Below, one piece after another: positions 42,897-51,552 of a stretch of DNA of 64,000 nucleotides. Origin of the DNA: J051 sp040289295 (GTDB lineage Bacteria > Armatimonadota > Fimbriimonadia > Fimbriimonadales > ATM1); NCBI GenBank assembly GCA_040289295.1, contig PSLA01000012.1, forward strand, positions 3,270-67,269. The letters run 5' to 3'. A model generated the notes under the pieces. That model ran no database searches. It was not told where the DNA came from and saw only the letters and a list, made by a program, of their open reading frames with translations. Each line of letters starts with the position of its first letter. Position 1 is the stretch's first letter. The translations under genes were made by a program, and so were the position numbers.

Positions 42897-44333
42897 CTAT
42901 CGCACCTCGAAGCGGATTCGCAGCGGCTCGGCTGAGCGAGTGGTCTGCGCGGCGATGGCGGCCACGGTCGTCGGGCGTCCCCTTTCGCGCAGAGCATCAA
43001 CAAGGTTCGCCACTTGTTCAAAGGCTACCTCGCCCAATGAAGACTCGAGTCCATGGACTGGGATCATGCCTGCCTCCTCCGCGCGACGGCGAACGTCGTT
43101 GCGCAAAAACTCCATCAAGCCGTCCACTAGCTCGTCCTCTGAAAGCCGACCGTCAAGCACGGTCGTTGCAATGAGCTCGTTCTCGCGGAACACGATGCGA
43201 TTGAGGAACACATCCACTCTGATAGGGACTGGGCGGCGCCCGCTGTCAATCGAGAAGTAGTTGTAGTGGGAGCGGGCGAGCATGACGAGGTCGTCTTGTG
43301 CGGAGCGGATCGCTTGGAAGAGCGACTCCTTCTGGTCTTGTACGCTGATGGTGATGGGGGGGCCCATGCCCACAAATCGCTGCCAATCCACCATTCCCGC
43401 GGCGATGCCGCGTTGATCCGGCAGCACCCCTCGCTCCCGCGCGCGAATGTCCGCGACGCGCAGTACCTGCGAGAGGAACTGGTCGGCGCGAGTGTGGTCA
43501 AGACCTCCTGGGATGGCGAGGCGCGCCAGCTCTTCATTGCGACGAAAGAGCAGGTCGCTCGTTCGGACGGCTTCGATACCTCGTACCAGGTCAGCCATCT
43601 CTTGCCTAGCGCGCAGCAGGGTGGTTTGCAGGTCCGTAATTTCGTTGTACAGCGCGTCGCGGGTGGCCATAGCCTCGTCGCGTGCCCTCTGCGCCTCCTC
43701 TTTCTGGCGCTCCGCTTGAATGGCCTCTTGTGCGAGCGTGAGGGTGTCCTCTTGGTAGCGTGCGATGTCAGCGCGTAGTTGAGCCGTTTGCTGTTGAAGG
43801 CGGCTCACCTCTTGGGAAAGCTCGTCGCGTCTCGTCTCCACGTCGACGAGTTTCTGTTCCGCCGTAGCAAGGCGCTTGTTAGCGATACGCACGTCTTGCT
43901 TCAGCGCGGCGGAATCTGCGCGCAGGCGCTTTTGATTCTCTGTGAGCGCGTGGTTTGCGTTGGCGAGGGTGGTGTTCTCGGCACGAAGTCGCGCGCTGTC
44001 GTGTTCGATCTCTTGGTTGCGTCGAATCAGTTGCTCACGAGTTTCGTGGAGCCCCTGAAGTTGTTCGCTAAGTTGCCTCGCCTGTCGTGCGAGTTCGGGC
44101 CCTCGCACGAGATAGGCTCTTACGTCTTGGCTAATGGTAGCGAGCGCAAAGGTTGTGGCAACGGGAAGCAACGCGCCCACGGACACGGTGAACATGGTAG
44201 CGGTGTAGCGCGGACGAAGTTTGCCGATGCGCAATCGCTTTTTGCCCATCTTGCGCCCAAGCAGGTCGCCGAGAAATGCAATGGCGCCGCCGAGCGCGAC
44301 CATCAAAGCGAGTAGAGCTGGGGATGCAATCAT
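42897..44333 (-). CDS. DUF3084 membrane coiled-coil protein
   Basis: 478 residues. Two N-terminal transmembrane helices (about 5-25 and 47-65) are followed by a long coiled coil (about 75-235) and a C-terminal globular domain (IAAGMVDWQRFVGMGPPITI, then VDVFLNRIVFRENELIATTVLDGRLS). This is the DUF3084 family, found in cyanobacteria and other didermic bacteria, with no agreed function. It follows the LptF-type permease by seven bases and is in the lpt operon, suggesting an envelope role. Confidence 0.85.
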   Translation of the reverse strand: MIASPALLALMVALGGAIAFLGDLLGRKMGKKRLRIGKLRPRYTATMFTVSVGALLPVATTFALATISQDVRAYLVRGPELARQARQLSEQLQGLHETREQLIRRNQEIEHDSARLRAENTTLANANHALTENQKRLRADSAALKQDVRIANKRLATAEQKLVDVETRRDELSQEVSRLQQQTAQLRADIARYQEDTLTLAQEAIQAERQKEEAQRARDEAMATRDALYNEITDLQTTLLRARQEMADLVRGIEAVRTSDLLFRRNEELARLAIPGGLDHTRADQFLSQVLRVADIRARERGVLPDQRGIAAGMVDWQRFVGMGPPITISVQDQKESLFQAIRSAQDDLVMLARSHYNYFSIDSGRRPVPIRVDVFLNRIVFRENELIATTVLDGRLSEDELVDGLMEFLRNDVRRRAEEAGMIPVHGLESSLGEVAFEQVANLVDALRERGRPTTVAAIAAQTTRSAEPLRIRFEVR

Positions 44334-44340
44334 GGTTGTG

Positions 44341-45453
44341 TCACCGGTTTTTGTGCCACATGAGGATCGCTGCGGCGATCAAGCCCGCCGCCACCGGCAG
44401 AAACGCGCTGACCGCCGGCTCCAAGCGCCCTCCCTTGGCCAAGATGTTCAAGTAGTTGAACAGCATGTAGTACAGAAAGATAATAACGATGCTGGTAGCG
44501 ATGCCGACTCCGAGGCTCTGCCGCACTCGTCGAATCGCAACGGGTGCACCGACAAGCGCAAAGACGAGAGCGCTCAACGGAATGCTGATCTTTGACCAAA
44601 AGCCCACTTCAAGGTCCCGAATCTGCTTCGGGTCCATGCGCGGATTCTCTTTCAAGGCGTGAATCTGTTCGCGCAGTTCTGCCATGCTGAAAGAGTCCAT
44701 GTCTCGTAGTGTGGCGGCTGTGATCTCGCGCGGCGTGAACGTGAGCGCCATCTCTTTCGGTGGCTCGACGGTTCCGAGCACCGTTCGGATCAGGTTCCCA
44801 TCCTTTGAGCGCTCCCACGACTCGCCGTTCCGCACCATCCACTTCTCATCCTTGGTGTAATACAGTTCTTCAAAGAAGAAGTAACGGTTGGCTTTTCCCT
44901 CAGGTCCGTACCACGCGCCGAGGACGTCTTTCATTGTGCCTGTACGCAGGTCGACATCACGCGCGGCGAGGATGCCACGTAACTCTCCATTCACGTAGAG
45001 GGGCTGGTAGTATGGCTGCCCGGACTGGCGCACCGCTTTGAGCACTTCCGACTGCACGACGACGGCGGCGTAACTTGCCCGCGGAACGACGAATTCGCCA
45101 AACGCGAACGTCAGCGCACTCACACCAAACCCGAAAACCGCTACTGGGGTCATTGCGCGGAGCATGCTGACGCCCGCCGCTTGCATGGCAATGACCTCGG
45201 AGTCGTTGGACAACCGCGCGAACGCCAATAGCGAAGCCAACAGCGATGACATTGCGAACGTCTTGGCAAGCAGCCCGGGGATGTAGAGAAGCGTAAGATG
45301 CAGGATTGTCGGTAGCGGGATGCCGTCAATCAAATAGTTGGTAAGGCGAAACAGATACGTTCCAGCCAATAACACGGTGGTGAACATGGCAACGCCGAAA
45401 ACCCAAGGCCCGAACAGTTCTCGATAGATAAGTCGGTCGAGGAGCCTTATCAT
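44341..45453 (-). CDS. LptF/LptG-family LPS export permease
   Basis: 370 residues. Six transmembrane helices surround a periplasmic beta-jellyroll (about 125-265), the LptF/LptG layout (PF03739). With LptB it extracts LPS from the inner membrane. Only one permease gene is present here, so the other is elsewhere or the protein works as a homodimer. The ATG at 45453 overlaps the lptB stop as ATGA. Confidence 0.9.
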   Translation of the reverse strand: MIRLLDRLIYRELFGPWVFGVAMFTTVLLAGTYLFRLTNYLIDGIPLPTILHLTLLYIPGLLAKTFAMSSLLASLLAFARLSNDSEVIAMQAAGVSMLRAMTPVAVFGFGVSALTFAFGEFVVPRASYAAVVVQSEVLKAVRQSGQPYYQPLYVNGELRGILAARDVDLRTGTMKDVLGAWYGPEGKANRYFFFEELYYTKDEKWMVRNGESWERSKDGNLIRTVLGTVEPPKEMALTFTPREITAATLRDMDSFSMAELREQIHALKENPRMDPKQIRDLEVGFWSKISIPLSALVFALVGAPVAIRRVRQSLGVGIATSIVIIFLYYMLFNYLNILAKGGRLEPAVSAFLPVAAGLIAAAILMWHKNR

Positions 45454-46166
45454 TCGAAGCGCTCCCCGAGGTAGTGCTTGCGCACGTCTGAATTCGCGAC
45501 GATTGCCTCGCGGTCGCCTTGCGCAATGATCTTGCCCTCGACCAGGATGAAGTTCCAATTCGTGATGCCGAGAGTCGCGCCCACGTTGTGGTCTGTAATC
45601 AGCACGCCGATACCTCGCTTTGCTAGCGCTTGGATAATCTCTTGAAGTTCATCAATCGTTCGCGGGTCAATGCCGGTGAACGGTTCGTCCAGCAGGATGA
45701 ACTTCGGCTCCACTGCCAACGCGCGCGCGATCTCGACTCTTCTGCGCTCGCCGCCGGAGAGCACGCCGGCGACGGTCTTCCTTCGTTCTGCCATGTGGAA
45801 CTCTCCGAGCAGCGTCTCAACCTTCGCCTGCTGCTTGCTTCTCGAGATGCCCTGCATCTCCAGCACGAGGCGCAGGTTCTGCTCGACGGTGAGCCGTCGG
45901 AAGACGGAAGGCTCTTGGGGCAAGTAGCCGATGCCCGCGCGCGCCCGGCGATACATCGGCCAACGCGTAATCTCTTGTTCATCAAGGTAAACGGAGCCGG
46001 CGTTAGGGCGCACCAAGCCGGTGATCATGTAAAACGTCGTCGTCTTGCCGGCGCCGTTCGGACCGAGCAGGCCGACGACCTTCCCGGTTTCGATGAGCAG
46101 GTCAACGCCGTCCACGACCGCTCTTCCCCGGTATTTCTTCTGTAGACCCTGAGCGCGGATGACCAT
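45450..46166 (-). CDS. lptB: LPS export ABC transporter ATP-binding protein
   Basis: 238 residues. Walker A is GPNGAGKTT, the ABC signature is LSGGERRRVEIARAL, and Walker B is FILLDEPFTGIDP. The whole sequence, including YLPQEPSVFRRLTVEQNL and IADHNVG-like ITDHNVGATL, is LptB-type. It powers LPS transport with the permease gene that overlaps its stop. It starts one base after the LptC/LptA-like gene. Confidence 0.96.
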   Translation of the reverse strand: MVIRAQGLQKKYRGRAVVDGVDLLIETGKVVGLLGPNGAGKTTTFYMITGLVRPNAGSVYLDEQEITRWPMYRRARAGIGYLPQEPSVFRRLTVEQNLRLVLEMQGISRSKQQAKVETLLGEFHMAERRKTVAGVLSGGERRRVEIARALAVEPKFILLDEPFTGIDPRTIDELQEIIQALAKRGIGVLITDHNVGATLGITNWNFILVEGKIIAQGDREAIVANSDVRKHYLGERFE

Positions 46167-46167
46167 A

Positions 46168-47700
46168 TCAGTTCCCGGTCATGCGGATGCTCACGACTTG
46201 CGTGAGGTCGTCGCTGAACGCTACGGTGATGGAGGGCGACGTGACGATCGTCTCTCCGCCTCCGAGGATTGTGACGTTGCCACGCAGGGCGACGCCTCCG
46301 TTTAGCGCGAGCGTCTTGGCGTCGCGATCGAGAGTCGCCTGCGGAGCGGACGCGTTCAGTTGTTGCTCCTCTTCGCCGTTTCGCACAACGAGCGATGCAT
46401 TCACGCCGCCCGAAAGGGTTAGCCGAGACCACTCGTAACGCTGCGCCGCTGGCGAGACCACCCGCCCAGAGATGCGCGCGGAAGGCGCGGTAAGCCGGAA
46501 CTGTCGCTTCGGCCATTGGATCGTGAGCGGCGCCCCCTCCCGCCTCGACTGCGTGAAAACGAACGTGGACAGGTTCGTGAGCGTCGCCTTGCCGTCCTGG
46601 GTCTCCAACTCGACGTCGGCGTTCGCCAGTTCGACCTTGCCGACTTCCATTGTAGCTGCGCCGCCGGATTGCACAACAGCCCCTTCGCTCTTTATGTTGC
46701 GTCCGCGTGCTGTTAGCTGGTTCGCTTTCGAGCGGAAGAAAAACGGCGCGCCGGCGCCTGCCGACGACCACGACTTGCCGTCAGCCGAGAGGTCCACCTT
46801 CCACTCGCTGAGTCCGGTCAGGGACACCGTGTCGCCTTCGGGCGACCATGCGGCGGCCACGCTACCCGTGAACGCCCCGGAGCGCAGGAAGAGCGCTTCG
46901 CGACCTTCCACCTGCTTGACGTCTTGGGTGATGGTGAACTTCGAACCGGTTACGGTCAAGTTCTGCGCTTTCCAGTGCGCGCGGAACGGTTTGCCTTCGC
47001 CCTCCCAAACCAGGCGAGTACGGTTCTCCTCGTAGCGCGCGGTAAGTCTGTTGGCGTCAAGCTCCGCCTCAGGAGAGCGGAACGTTACGCCCTGCCCGAG
47101 CACGAACACCGAAGTCAACACAAGCGAAGTCCCTTTCACATCACCATCCTTGGGCGCGAGCACGGCGCGCACCTCGCGTGCCGACCGGAACGACAGGTTT
47201 GCCAGCCGTCCCGTCACACTACCGGTAGCCGTTAACTCGCGCGCTTTGCGCCGCCAGGTGATTGTGTCACATGAGAGGCTCGCCGACCCATCGGTGGCGA
47301 TGGCGTGCACGTTGCCGGACATATGCATAAGCCCCTCCTCTTCGTTCGCCGACCCGTTCTTCGCCGTGATTTGAACGCTTGCTTCGTTCGATTGATAAAT
47401 GGTAGCTGTGACGTTCTTGAGGTTGGTGTAGACGCCGGACTCCGCGACGTCGCCAGTTCCACTTTCAGCCTCGATACGCCAAAGAGTGTCGCCTGCCTCG
47501 GTTTGCGCGACGATTTCGACTTTTTCGAAGCGCGTGCCCTCGATAACAACGCCGTCGCTACCTTGCGCGCGTGGTGGCGTGATGGTTGGCGGCGGCGCGC
47601 CGCAGCCGAACGACAGCGCGGCTAAGGCGAACCAACTCGCGCGAATGGCTGCCTCCCTTTGCCGAATCTGCCGGTGTGCATCCCTTTCAGTTGCCCACAC
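46168..47700 (-). CDS. LptC/LptA-like LPS transport protein
   Basis: 510 residues as an open frame. An N-terminal lipoprotein-like signal (SWFALAALSFGC) is followed by long repetitive beta structure typical of LptC and LptA/OstA beta-jellyrolls. VYTNLKNVTATIYQSN and LNGGVALRGNVTILGG are examples. It may combine the LptC anchor and the LptA bridge. The start is uncertain: a GTG at 47700 has no ribosome site, whereas an AAAGGGAGG lies near residue 16, upstream of an ATT. It overlaps rlmN by 79 bases at the longest start. Confidence 0.75.
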   Translation of the reverse strand: MWATERDAHRQIRQREAAIRASWFALAALSFGCGAPPPTITPPRAQGSDGVVIEGTRFEKVEIVAQTEAGDTLWRIEAESGTGDVAESGVYTNLKNVTATIYQSNEASVQITAKNGSANEEEGLMHMSGNVHAIATDGSASLSCDTITWRRKARELTATGSVTGRLANLSFRSAREVRAVLAPKDGDVKGTSLVLTSVFVLGQGVTFRSPEAELDANRLTARYEENRTRLVWEGEGKPFRAHWKAQNLTVTGSKFTITQDVKQVEGREALFLRSGAFTGSVAAAWSPEGDTVSLTGLSEWKVDLSADGKSWSSAGAGAPFFFRSKANQLTARGRNIKSEGAVVQSGGAATMEVGKVELANADVELETQDGKATLTNLSTFVFTQSRREGAPLTIQWPKRQFRLTAPSARISGRVVSPAAQRYEWSRLTLSGGVNASLVVRNGEEEQQLNASAPQATLDRDAKTLALNGGVALRGNVTILGGGETIVTSPSITVAFSDDLTQVVSIRMTGN

Positions 47701-48695
47701 GCTGCGGCGATGGACTGCCCGCGTTCGACGCGCTGCGTGACCTTCACCCTGCAGGCTTCGAGGGCTTGGCGAAAGGCGCGCGCTCGTGCTCGTTTCGGTG
47801 AGCGGAAACCGTGCTCGTTAGGAACTGGATTGAACGGTATCAGGTTTACGATGCATGGAAAGCCGTGAATCAACCGCGCCAACTCCTCCGCCTGCTCCAC
47901 GCTGTCCGTGACTTGGTCTATGAGCAGGTACTCAAACGTGACCTTGCGGCCCGTCTTGCGGAAATAGCCTTTCCCAGCCTCGACGACCTCGGCAACGCCC
48001 CATCGCTTGTTTGCGGGAATCAGCTCGCTCCGCACTGAATCGAATGGCGAGTGGAGAGATATCGCCAGGTGGATCGGCAACCTCTCGTCTCCCAGCCTCT
48101 CGATGCCGGGCACGATGCCTACCGTCGAGACGGTGATGTGGCGCATGCTGACGCCCACATGCTCGTTCAGTAGCCGGATCGCGCCCAGAACCGCGTCGTA
48201 GTTGTGCATCGGTTCGCCCATTCCCATAAAGACAACGTGCGAAATGCGGCGCGCGGAACGAGTCTGCAGAAGAAGGTACTGAGCGACGATCTCGCCGGTG
48301 CTAAGATTGCGGTCGAATCCGCTCAGGCCTGTGGCGCAGAACTGGCACCCCATGGCGCACCCGACCTGGGAGCTGAGGCAGCAACTGACCCGCTTGTCGA
48401 AGGGCAGCAAGACCGCCTCGAATCCTTGCCCGTCGCCGCCATCGAGGAGTAGCTTCACAACGCCGTCATCCGCCCTCTCCTCGGCGAGGACGGAAAGGCC
48501 AAGGACGCTCCTGGTGCTGGCGAGGCGCTGCCGGTCGGCGGCTGGCAGGTCGCACATCTCCTCAAACGTAGTGGCTCGACGGCGGTACACCCAGGCGGCG
48601 ACCTGCCGCGCCCGCAGGGGCGCCGCCGGGTCGCCCGGGAAGAGTTCTGCCAACTCCGTGGGGTGGAGTCCAACCACTGAAGGAAGGGGAGCCAT
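47622..48695 (-). CDS. rlmN: dual-specificity 23S rRNA/tRNA methyltransferase RlmN
   Basis: 357 residues. Radical-SAM enzyme that methylates C2 of A2503 in 23S rRNA and A37 in tRNAs. Motif CAMGCQFCATG supplies the 4Fe-4S cysteines; GMGEPMHNYD binds SAM; the C-terminal ACGQLKG holds the second catalytic cysteine. The ATG at 48695 is preferred to a longer frame since homology starts with LHPTELAELF. A TAGAAT at 48706-48711 (minus strand) is a likely -10. It heads the six-gene operon with the lpt genes, DUF3084 and RuvC-like genes. Confidence 0.95.
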   Translation of the reverse strand: MAPLPSVVGLHPTELAELFPGDPAAPLRARQVAAWVYRRRATTFEEMCDLPAADRQRLASTRSVLGLSVLAEERADDGVVKLLLDGGDGQGFEAVLLPFDKRVSCCLSSQVGCAMGCQFCATGLSGFDRNLSTGEIVAQYLLLQTRSARRISHVVFMGMGEPMHNYDAVLGAIRLLNEHVGVSMRHITVSTVGIVPGIERLGDERLPIHLAISLHSPFDSVRSELIPANKRWGVAEVVEAGKGYFRKTGRKVTFEYLLIDQVTDSVEQAEELARLIHGFPCIVNLIPFNPVPNEHGFRSPKRARARAFRQALEACRVKVTQRVERGQSIAAACGQLKGMHTGRFGKGRQPFARVGSP

Positions 48696-48779
48696 CGCCG
48701 TCGAAATTCTACTCCGGCGTCGCCGCTTCCCGCTTACCTTACCCATAAATAAATGGGGAAGAAAAAAGTCGCCAACCCC

Positions 48780-48808
48780 TTGACACGGGGTGCGGGGGCA
48801 GGTAAAAT
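48780..48808 (+). promoter_or_regulatory. strong sigma-70-type promoter of the SLH porin gene
   Basis: TTGACA (48780-48785), 17-base spacer, then TAAAAT (48803-48808). It is the best consensus promoter in the window. It implies a leader of about 145 bases before the ATG at 48962. Confidence 0.75.
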
Positions 48809-48961
48809 CACCGCGCGTGCAGAGGCTCCACCGAGCCGAAGCACGAGGAAATCCCGTCTCCGGGCGGCTGTTGCGGCAAATCGCTGGAGGTCAACATAGG
48901 CTTGCTTCAGCGGGCGCCAACGCAGTCGAACGGGGTCGAAACTTCAAGGAGGATAGAAACC

Positions 48962-50956
48962 ATGAATAAAACGCTGAAACTTGGTTTCGGCGCTGTGTTG
49001 GGTGCGGCGCTGTTTGTGCCCGCCCTTGCGCAAGATAACTTCCCGGATGCTCCTGAGATGCACTGGGCGTATCGCGCCCTGTTGAACATGAAGAACGAGG
49101 GCATCCTGGTTGGTTACCCGGATGGACTGTTCCGCGGTGGCCGTCCCGCTTCCCGCTATGAGCTCGCCGCGGCGATCAACGCTGCGTTCGAGAACTTGAA
49201 GGGGCGGATCAACGGCCTTCAGAGTCAGATCACGGCTCTGGAGCAGCGGATCAACCAGCCGAGCGGCCAGTTGGCCACTAAGGCGGACCTCGACCAACTT
49301 CGCAACGAGCTGGCGAACCTTCGCCGAGACCTCGACGCGATGAAGAGTTGGGGCGACGACATCCAGAACCTAAAGCGCATGGCCTCCATGTTCGAGCGAG
49401 ACCTTGCCGCTATCGGCGTTGATGTCGAGGCGATGAAAAAGGATATCGCCGATCTCGCGGAGATCGTGAAGGGTATGCCAAAGCCCGCAGTGGACATTCA
49501 CGGTGACGTGAACCTGATCCTGCTCGCGGGCAACTCGCGTGACAACAAGTTTGGCGTAACCGTTGACGGTCGCCCGACGGGCGTTGATCGCGGGTCGAAC
49601 TTCGGCAACCCCGGCGGTCTGACCGACGACACCTCGATCGGTCACGAGGCTGCCTTCACGTTCAACGGTACTAACACCGAAGGTCCAAAGTGGACTGCGA
49701 CGGTCGTCATCGGTAACCTGCTGGAATTCTCAACAGGAGGCCAACTGTTCGGAAACCAAAGCACCACGTTCCCCGGCGCGCCGTTCGGCGAGCCTGCGGC
49801 CAGCATCTACATTCAAGAGGCTAAGGCCGAGTTCGACACGTCGATCTGGGGCCAGGGTTTCAGGGCGAAACTCGGTCGGATGGGCTACCAGGCTGGAAAC
49901 TACTTCTTCCAGCGCCCTGATAACACGCCGTACTTCAAGAACGACCGATGGGACAACGGCAACTGGTACTTCGACGGCGGTCTGTTGATGTTCGACTGGG
50001 GTTCGGTTGGACTGGACGTCTGGGCTGGACGCAACTCGTCCCGCTTCGACGACCTGTTCACCGAAATCAACCCGATGCTCGTGGGTATGATCGCGGGTCC
50101 GTTTGCTGTGTCTCGCCCCGTGGGTCTCAACTCCTCGGGCATCCAGGTTGACCAGAGCCTCGGCTTTCACGCCGGCATCAAGCTCGGCGACAACGGCCAC
50201 ATCGGACTGAACTACATCTTCCTGGACACGGACAACAACGGCGTTGATCCGGTCAGCGCCTCGCCCTACAACCGAATCTCGGTTTGGGGCGGCGACCTCG
50301 ACTGGAAGTTCGGGAAGAACTTCAGCCTGAACGGAGGCTACAGCCAGAGTGACTACCAGCTGAACACCAATAACGTGCTCAATAGCGACAACTTCGCCTG
50401 GTGGGTCAAACTTGGCTACCAGGGTTCGAACTGGTCCGCCGGCGTCGGCTACCGCCAGGTTCAGCCGTACTTCGGCGCTCCTGGCGACTGGGGCCGCATC
50501 GGCATCTGGTGGAACCCGACTGACGTTCAGGGCTTCGACGGCTACGTCAAGTTCATGCCCAGCAGTTCGGTCGGAGTGAAACTCGGTGCCATGATGTGGA
50601 CCGGTACGAACCAGGGCGGCGGCATCGACGAAAATGACGACATCTTCTCGGTGTACGGCCACCTGTCGTTCAACCTGGGCCAGAACTGGTCCGGCTTCCT
50701 GGGCGGCGAATGGGTCCGTTGGAGCGGTACCAACATCGGCGCCGGCGATCCGAGGGAAGCGTGGTATCGCATCGGTCTCAACTACAACCTTGGTGGCGAT
50801 CAAGCCGTGAAGTTCATGTATGAGATCAGCGACTACGATGCTGATGGTGTTGCTACGTTCCGACCCGGCACGTGGATCAGCCTGCCTGGAGTCGGCCCAA
50901 CTGACGATCGTCTCCGCGGCGGGTTCCTCACCACGCAGTGGAGCAAGAAGTTCTAA
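48962..50956 (+). CDS. S-layer-homology outer-membrane porin
   Basis: 664 residues. Signal peptide (about 1-24, ending ALAQ), then one SLH domain (NFPDAPEMHWAYRALLNMKNEGILVGYPDGLFRGGRPASRYELA, about 26-70) expected to bind peptidoglycan-linked polymer. A coiled-coil stalk follows (75-165) and a C-terminal barrel (170-664), rich in WYF/G and ending FLTTQWSKKF, typical for OprB/SlpA-like porins with a terminal aromatic. The ATG at 48962 follows a good AAGGAGGA. A strong promoter, long leader and terminator suggest very high expression: likely the main outer-membrane porin and envelope tether. Confidence 0.92.
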   Translation: MNKTLKLGFGAVLGAALFVPALAQDNFPDAPEMHWAYRALLNMKNEGILVGYPDGLFRGGRPASRYELAAAINAAFENLKGRINGLQSQITALEQRINQPSGQLATKADLDQLRNELANLRRDLDAMKSWGDDIQNLKRMASMFERDLAAIGVDVEAMKKDIADLAEIVKGMPKPAVDIHGDVNLILLAGNSRDNKFGVTVDGRPTGVDRGSNFGNPGGLTDDTSIGHEAAFTFNGTNTEGPKWTATVVIGNLLEFSTGGQLFGNQSTTFPGAPFGEPAASIYIQEAKAEFDTSIWGQGFRAKLGRMGYQAGNYFFQRPDNTPYFKNDRWDNGNWYFDGGLLMFDWGSVGLDVWAGRNSSRFDDLFTEINPMLVGMIAGPFAVSRPVGLNSSGIQVDQSLGFHAGIKLGDNGHIGLNYIFLDTDNNGVDPVSASPYNRISVWGGDLDWKFGKNFSLNGGYSQSDYQLNTNNVLNSDNFAWWVKLGYQGSNWSAGVGYRQVQPYFGAPGDWGRIGIWWNPTDVQGFDGYVKFMPSSSVGVKLGAMMWTGTNQGGGIDENDDIFSVYGHLSFNLGQNWSGFLGGEWVRWSGTNIGAGDPREAWYRIGLNYNLGGDQAVKFMYEISDYDADGVATFRPGTWISLPGVGPTDDRLRGGFLTTQWSKKF

Positions 50957-50982
50957 CGAACTTCAACGCAACCTGACGACAT

Positions 50983-51021
50983 CGGAGCCGATCCCCCTTT
51001 AGGGGTCGGCTCCGAACTTTT
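50983..51021 (+). terminator. terminator of the SLH porin gene
   Basis: CGGAGCCGA and TCGGCTCCG pair (9 bp) and CCCC/GGGG extends the stem over a short loop, with one bulged T. AACTTTT follows. Confidence 0.8.
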
Positions 51022-51093
51022 GGTGCTGCCGCTTATCGGGGAAAGAAACGAAAGCACGTCCTGCCCGTCTAAAACAATACAAAGGTAAATGTC

Positions 51094-51531
51094 ATGCGAA
51101 AGAAACTCAAGTCCAAGACCCTTGCGCTCGTAGCGCTAACGGTTGCGGCGGTTTCCGTTGCCGTTGCTCAAATCAAGATTGATATACGCGACTTGCTGAA
51201 GATCGGCGGCATCGCCCTGGTGGTGGATCGCTTCGGACCGGAGATTGACAAAGCCGTTGACGATCTGCAGGGCTTCGACCAGAAGCAAGCGGCGATGACA
51301 AAGGTTGTGCCCATCATTTCGGCAGGCAGCGGCACTCACGTCGGTGCGGCGCAAGTGATGGGCCCGGCAACCGAGGTGCGGAAGGTGCGCGCCGTCGCGC
51401 AAGTGGAGGGGACCATCTTCGGCGGCGTCGTTCGCATCAAGGCGCTCATCCCTGTATCAACTACGAGCGTCACGAACATCCAGAGGGTAGATGGAGTGGG
51501 CGTAAGCGCGGTTATCGACATCAAGATTTGA
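51094..51531 (+). CDS. hypothetical exported protein
   Basis: 145 residues. A clear signal peptide (MRKKLKSKTLALVALTVAAVSVAVA, cleavage near AQ) precedes a small mixed domain with no recognised family (DLLKIGGIALVVDRFGPEIDKAVDDLQGF). Sites PIISAGSGTHVGAAQVMGP and VRIKALIPVS are probably structural. It lies between the porin terminator and metK. No Shine-Dalgarno is obvious (AAAGGTAAATGTC ATG has an AAAGG 11 bases before). Confidence 0.72.
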   Translation: MRKKLKSKTLALVALTVAAVSVAVAQIKIDIRDLLKIGGIALVVDRFGPEIDKAVDDLQGFDQKQAAMTKVVPIISAGSGTHVGAAQVMGPATEVRKVRAVAQVEGTIFGGVVRIKALIPVSTTSVTNIQRVDGVGVSAVIDIKI

Positions 51532-51539
51532 CGGGTCGG

Positions 51540-51545
51540 TACAAT
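51540..51545 (+). promoter_or_regulatory. -10 of a leaderless metK transcript
   Basis: TACAAT ends seven bases before the metK ATG at 51553, and no Shine-Dalgarno is present. Confidence 0.5.
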
Positions 51546-51552
51546 CGTCGCA

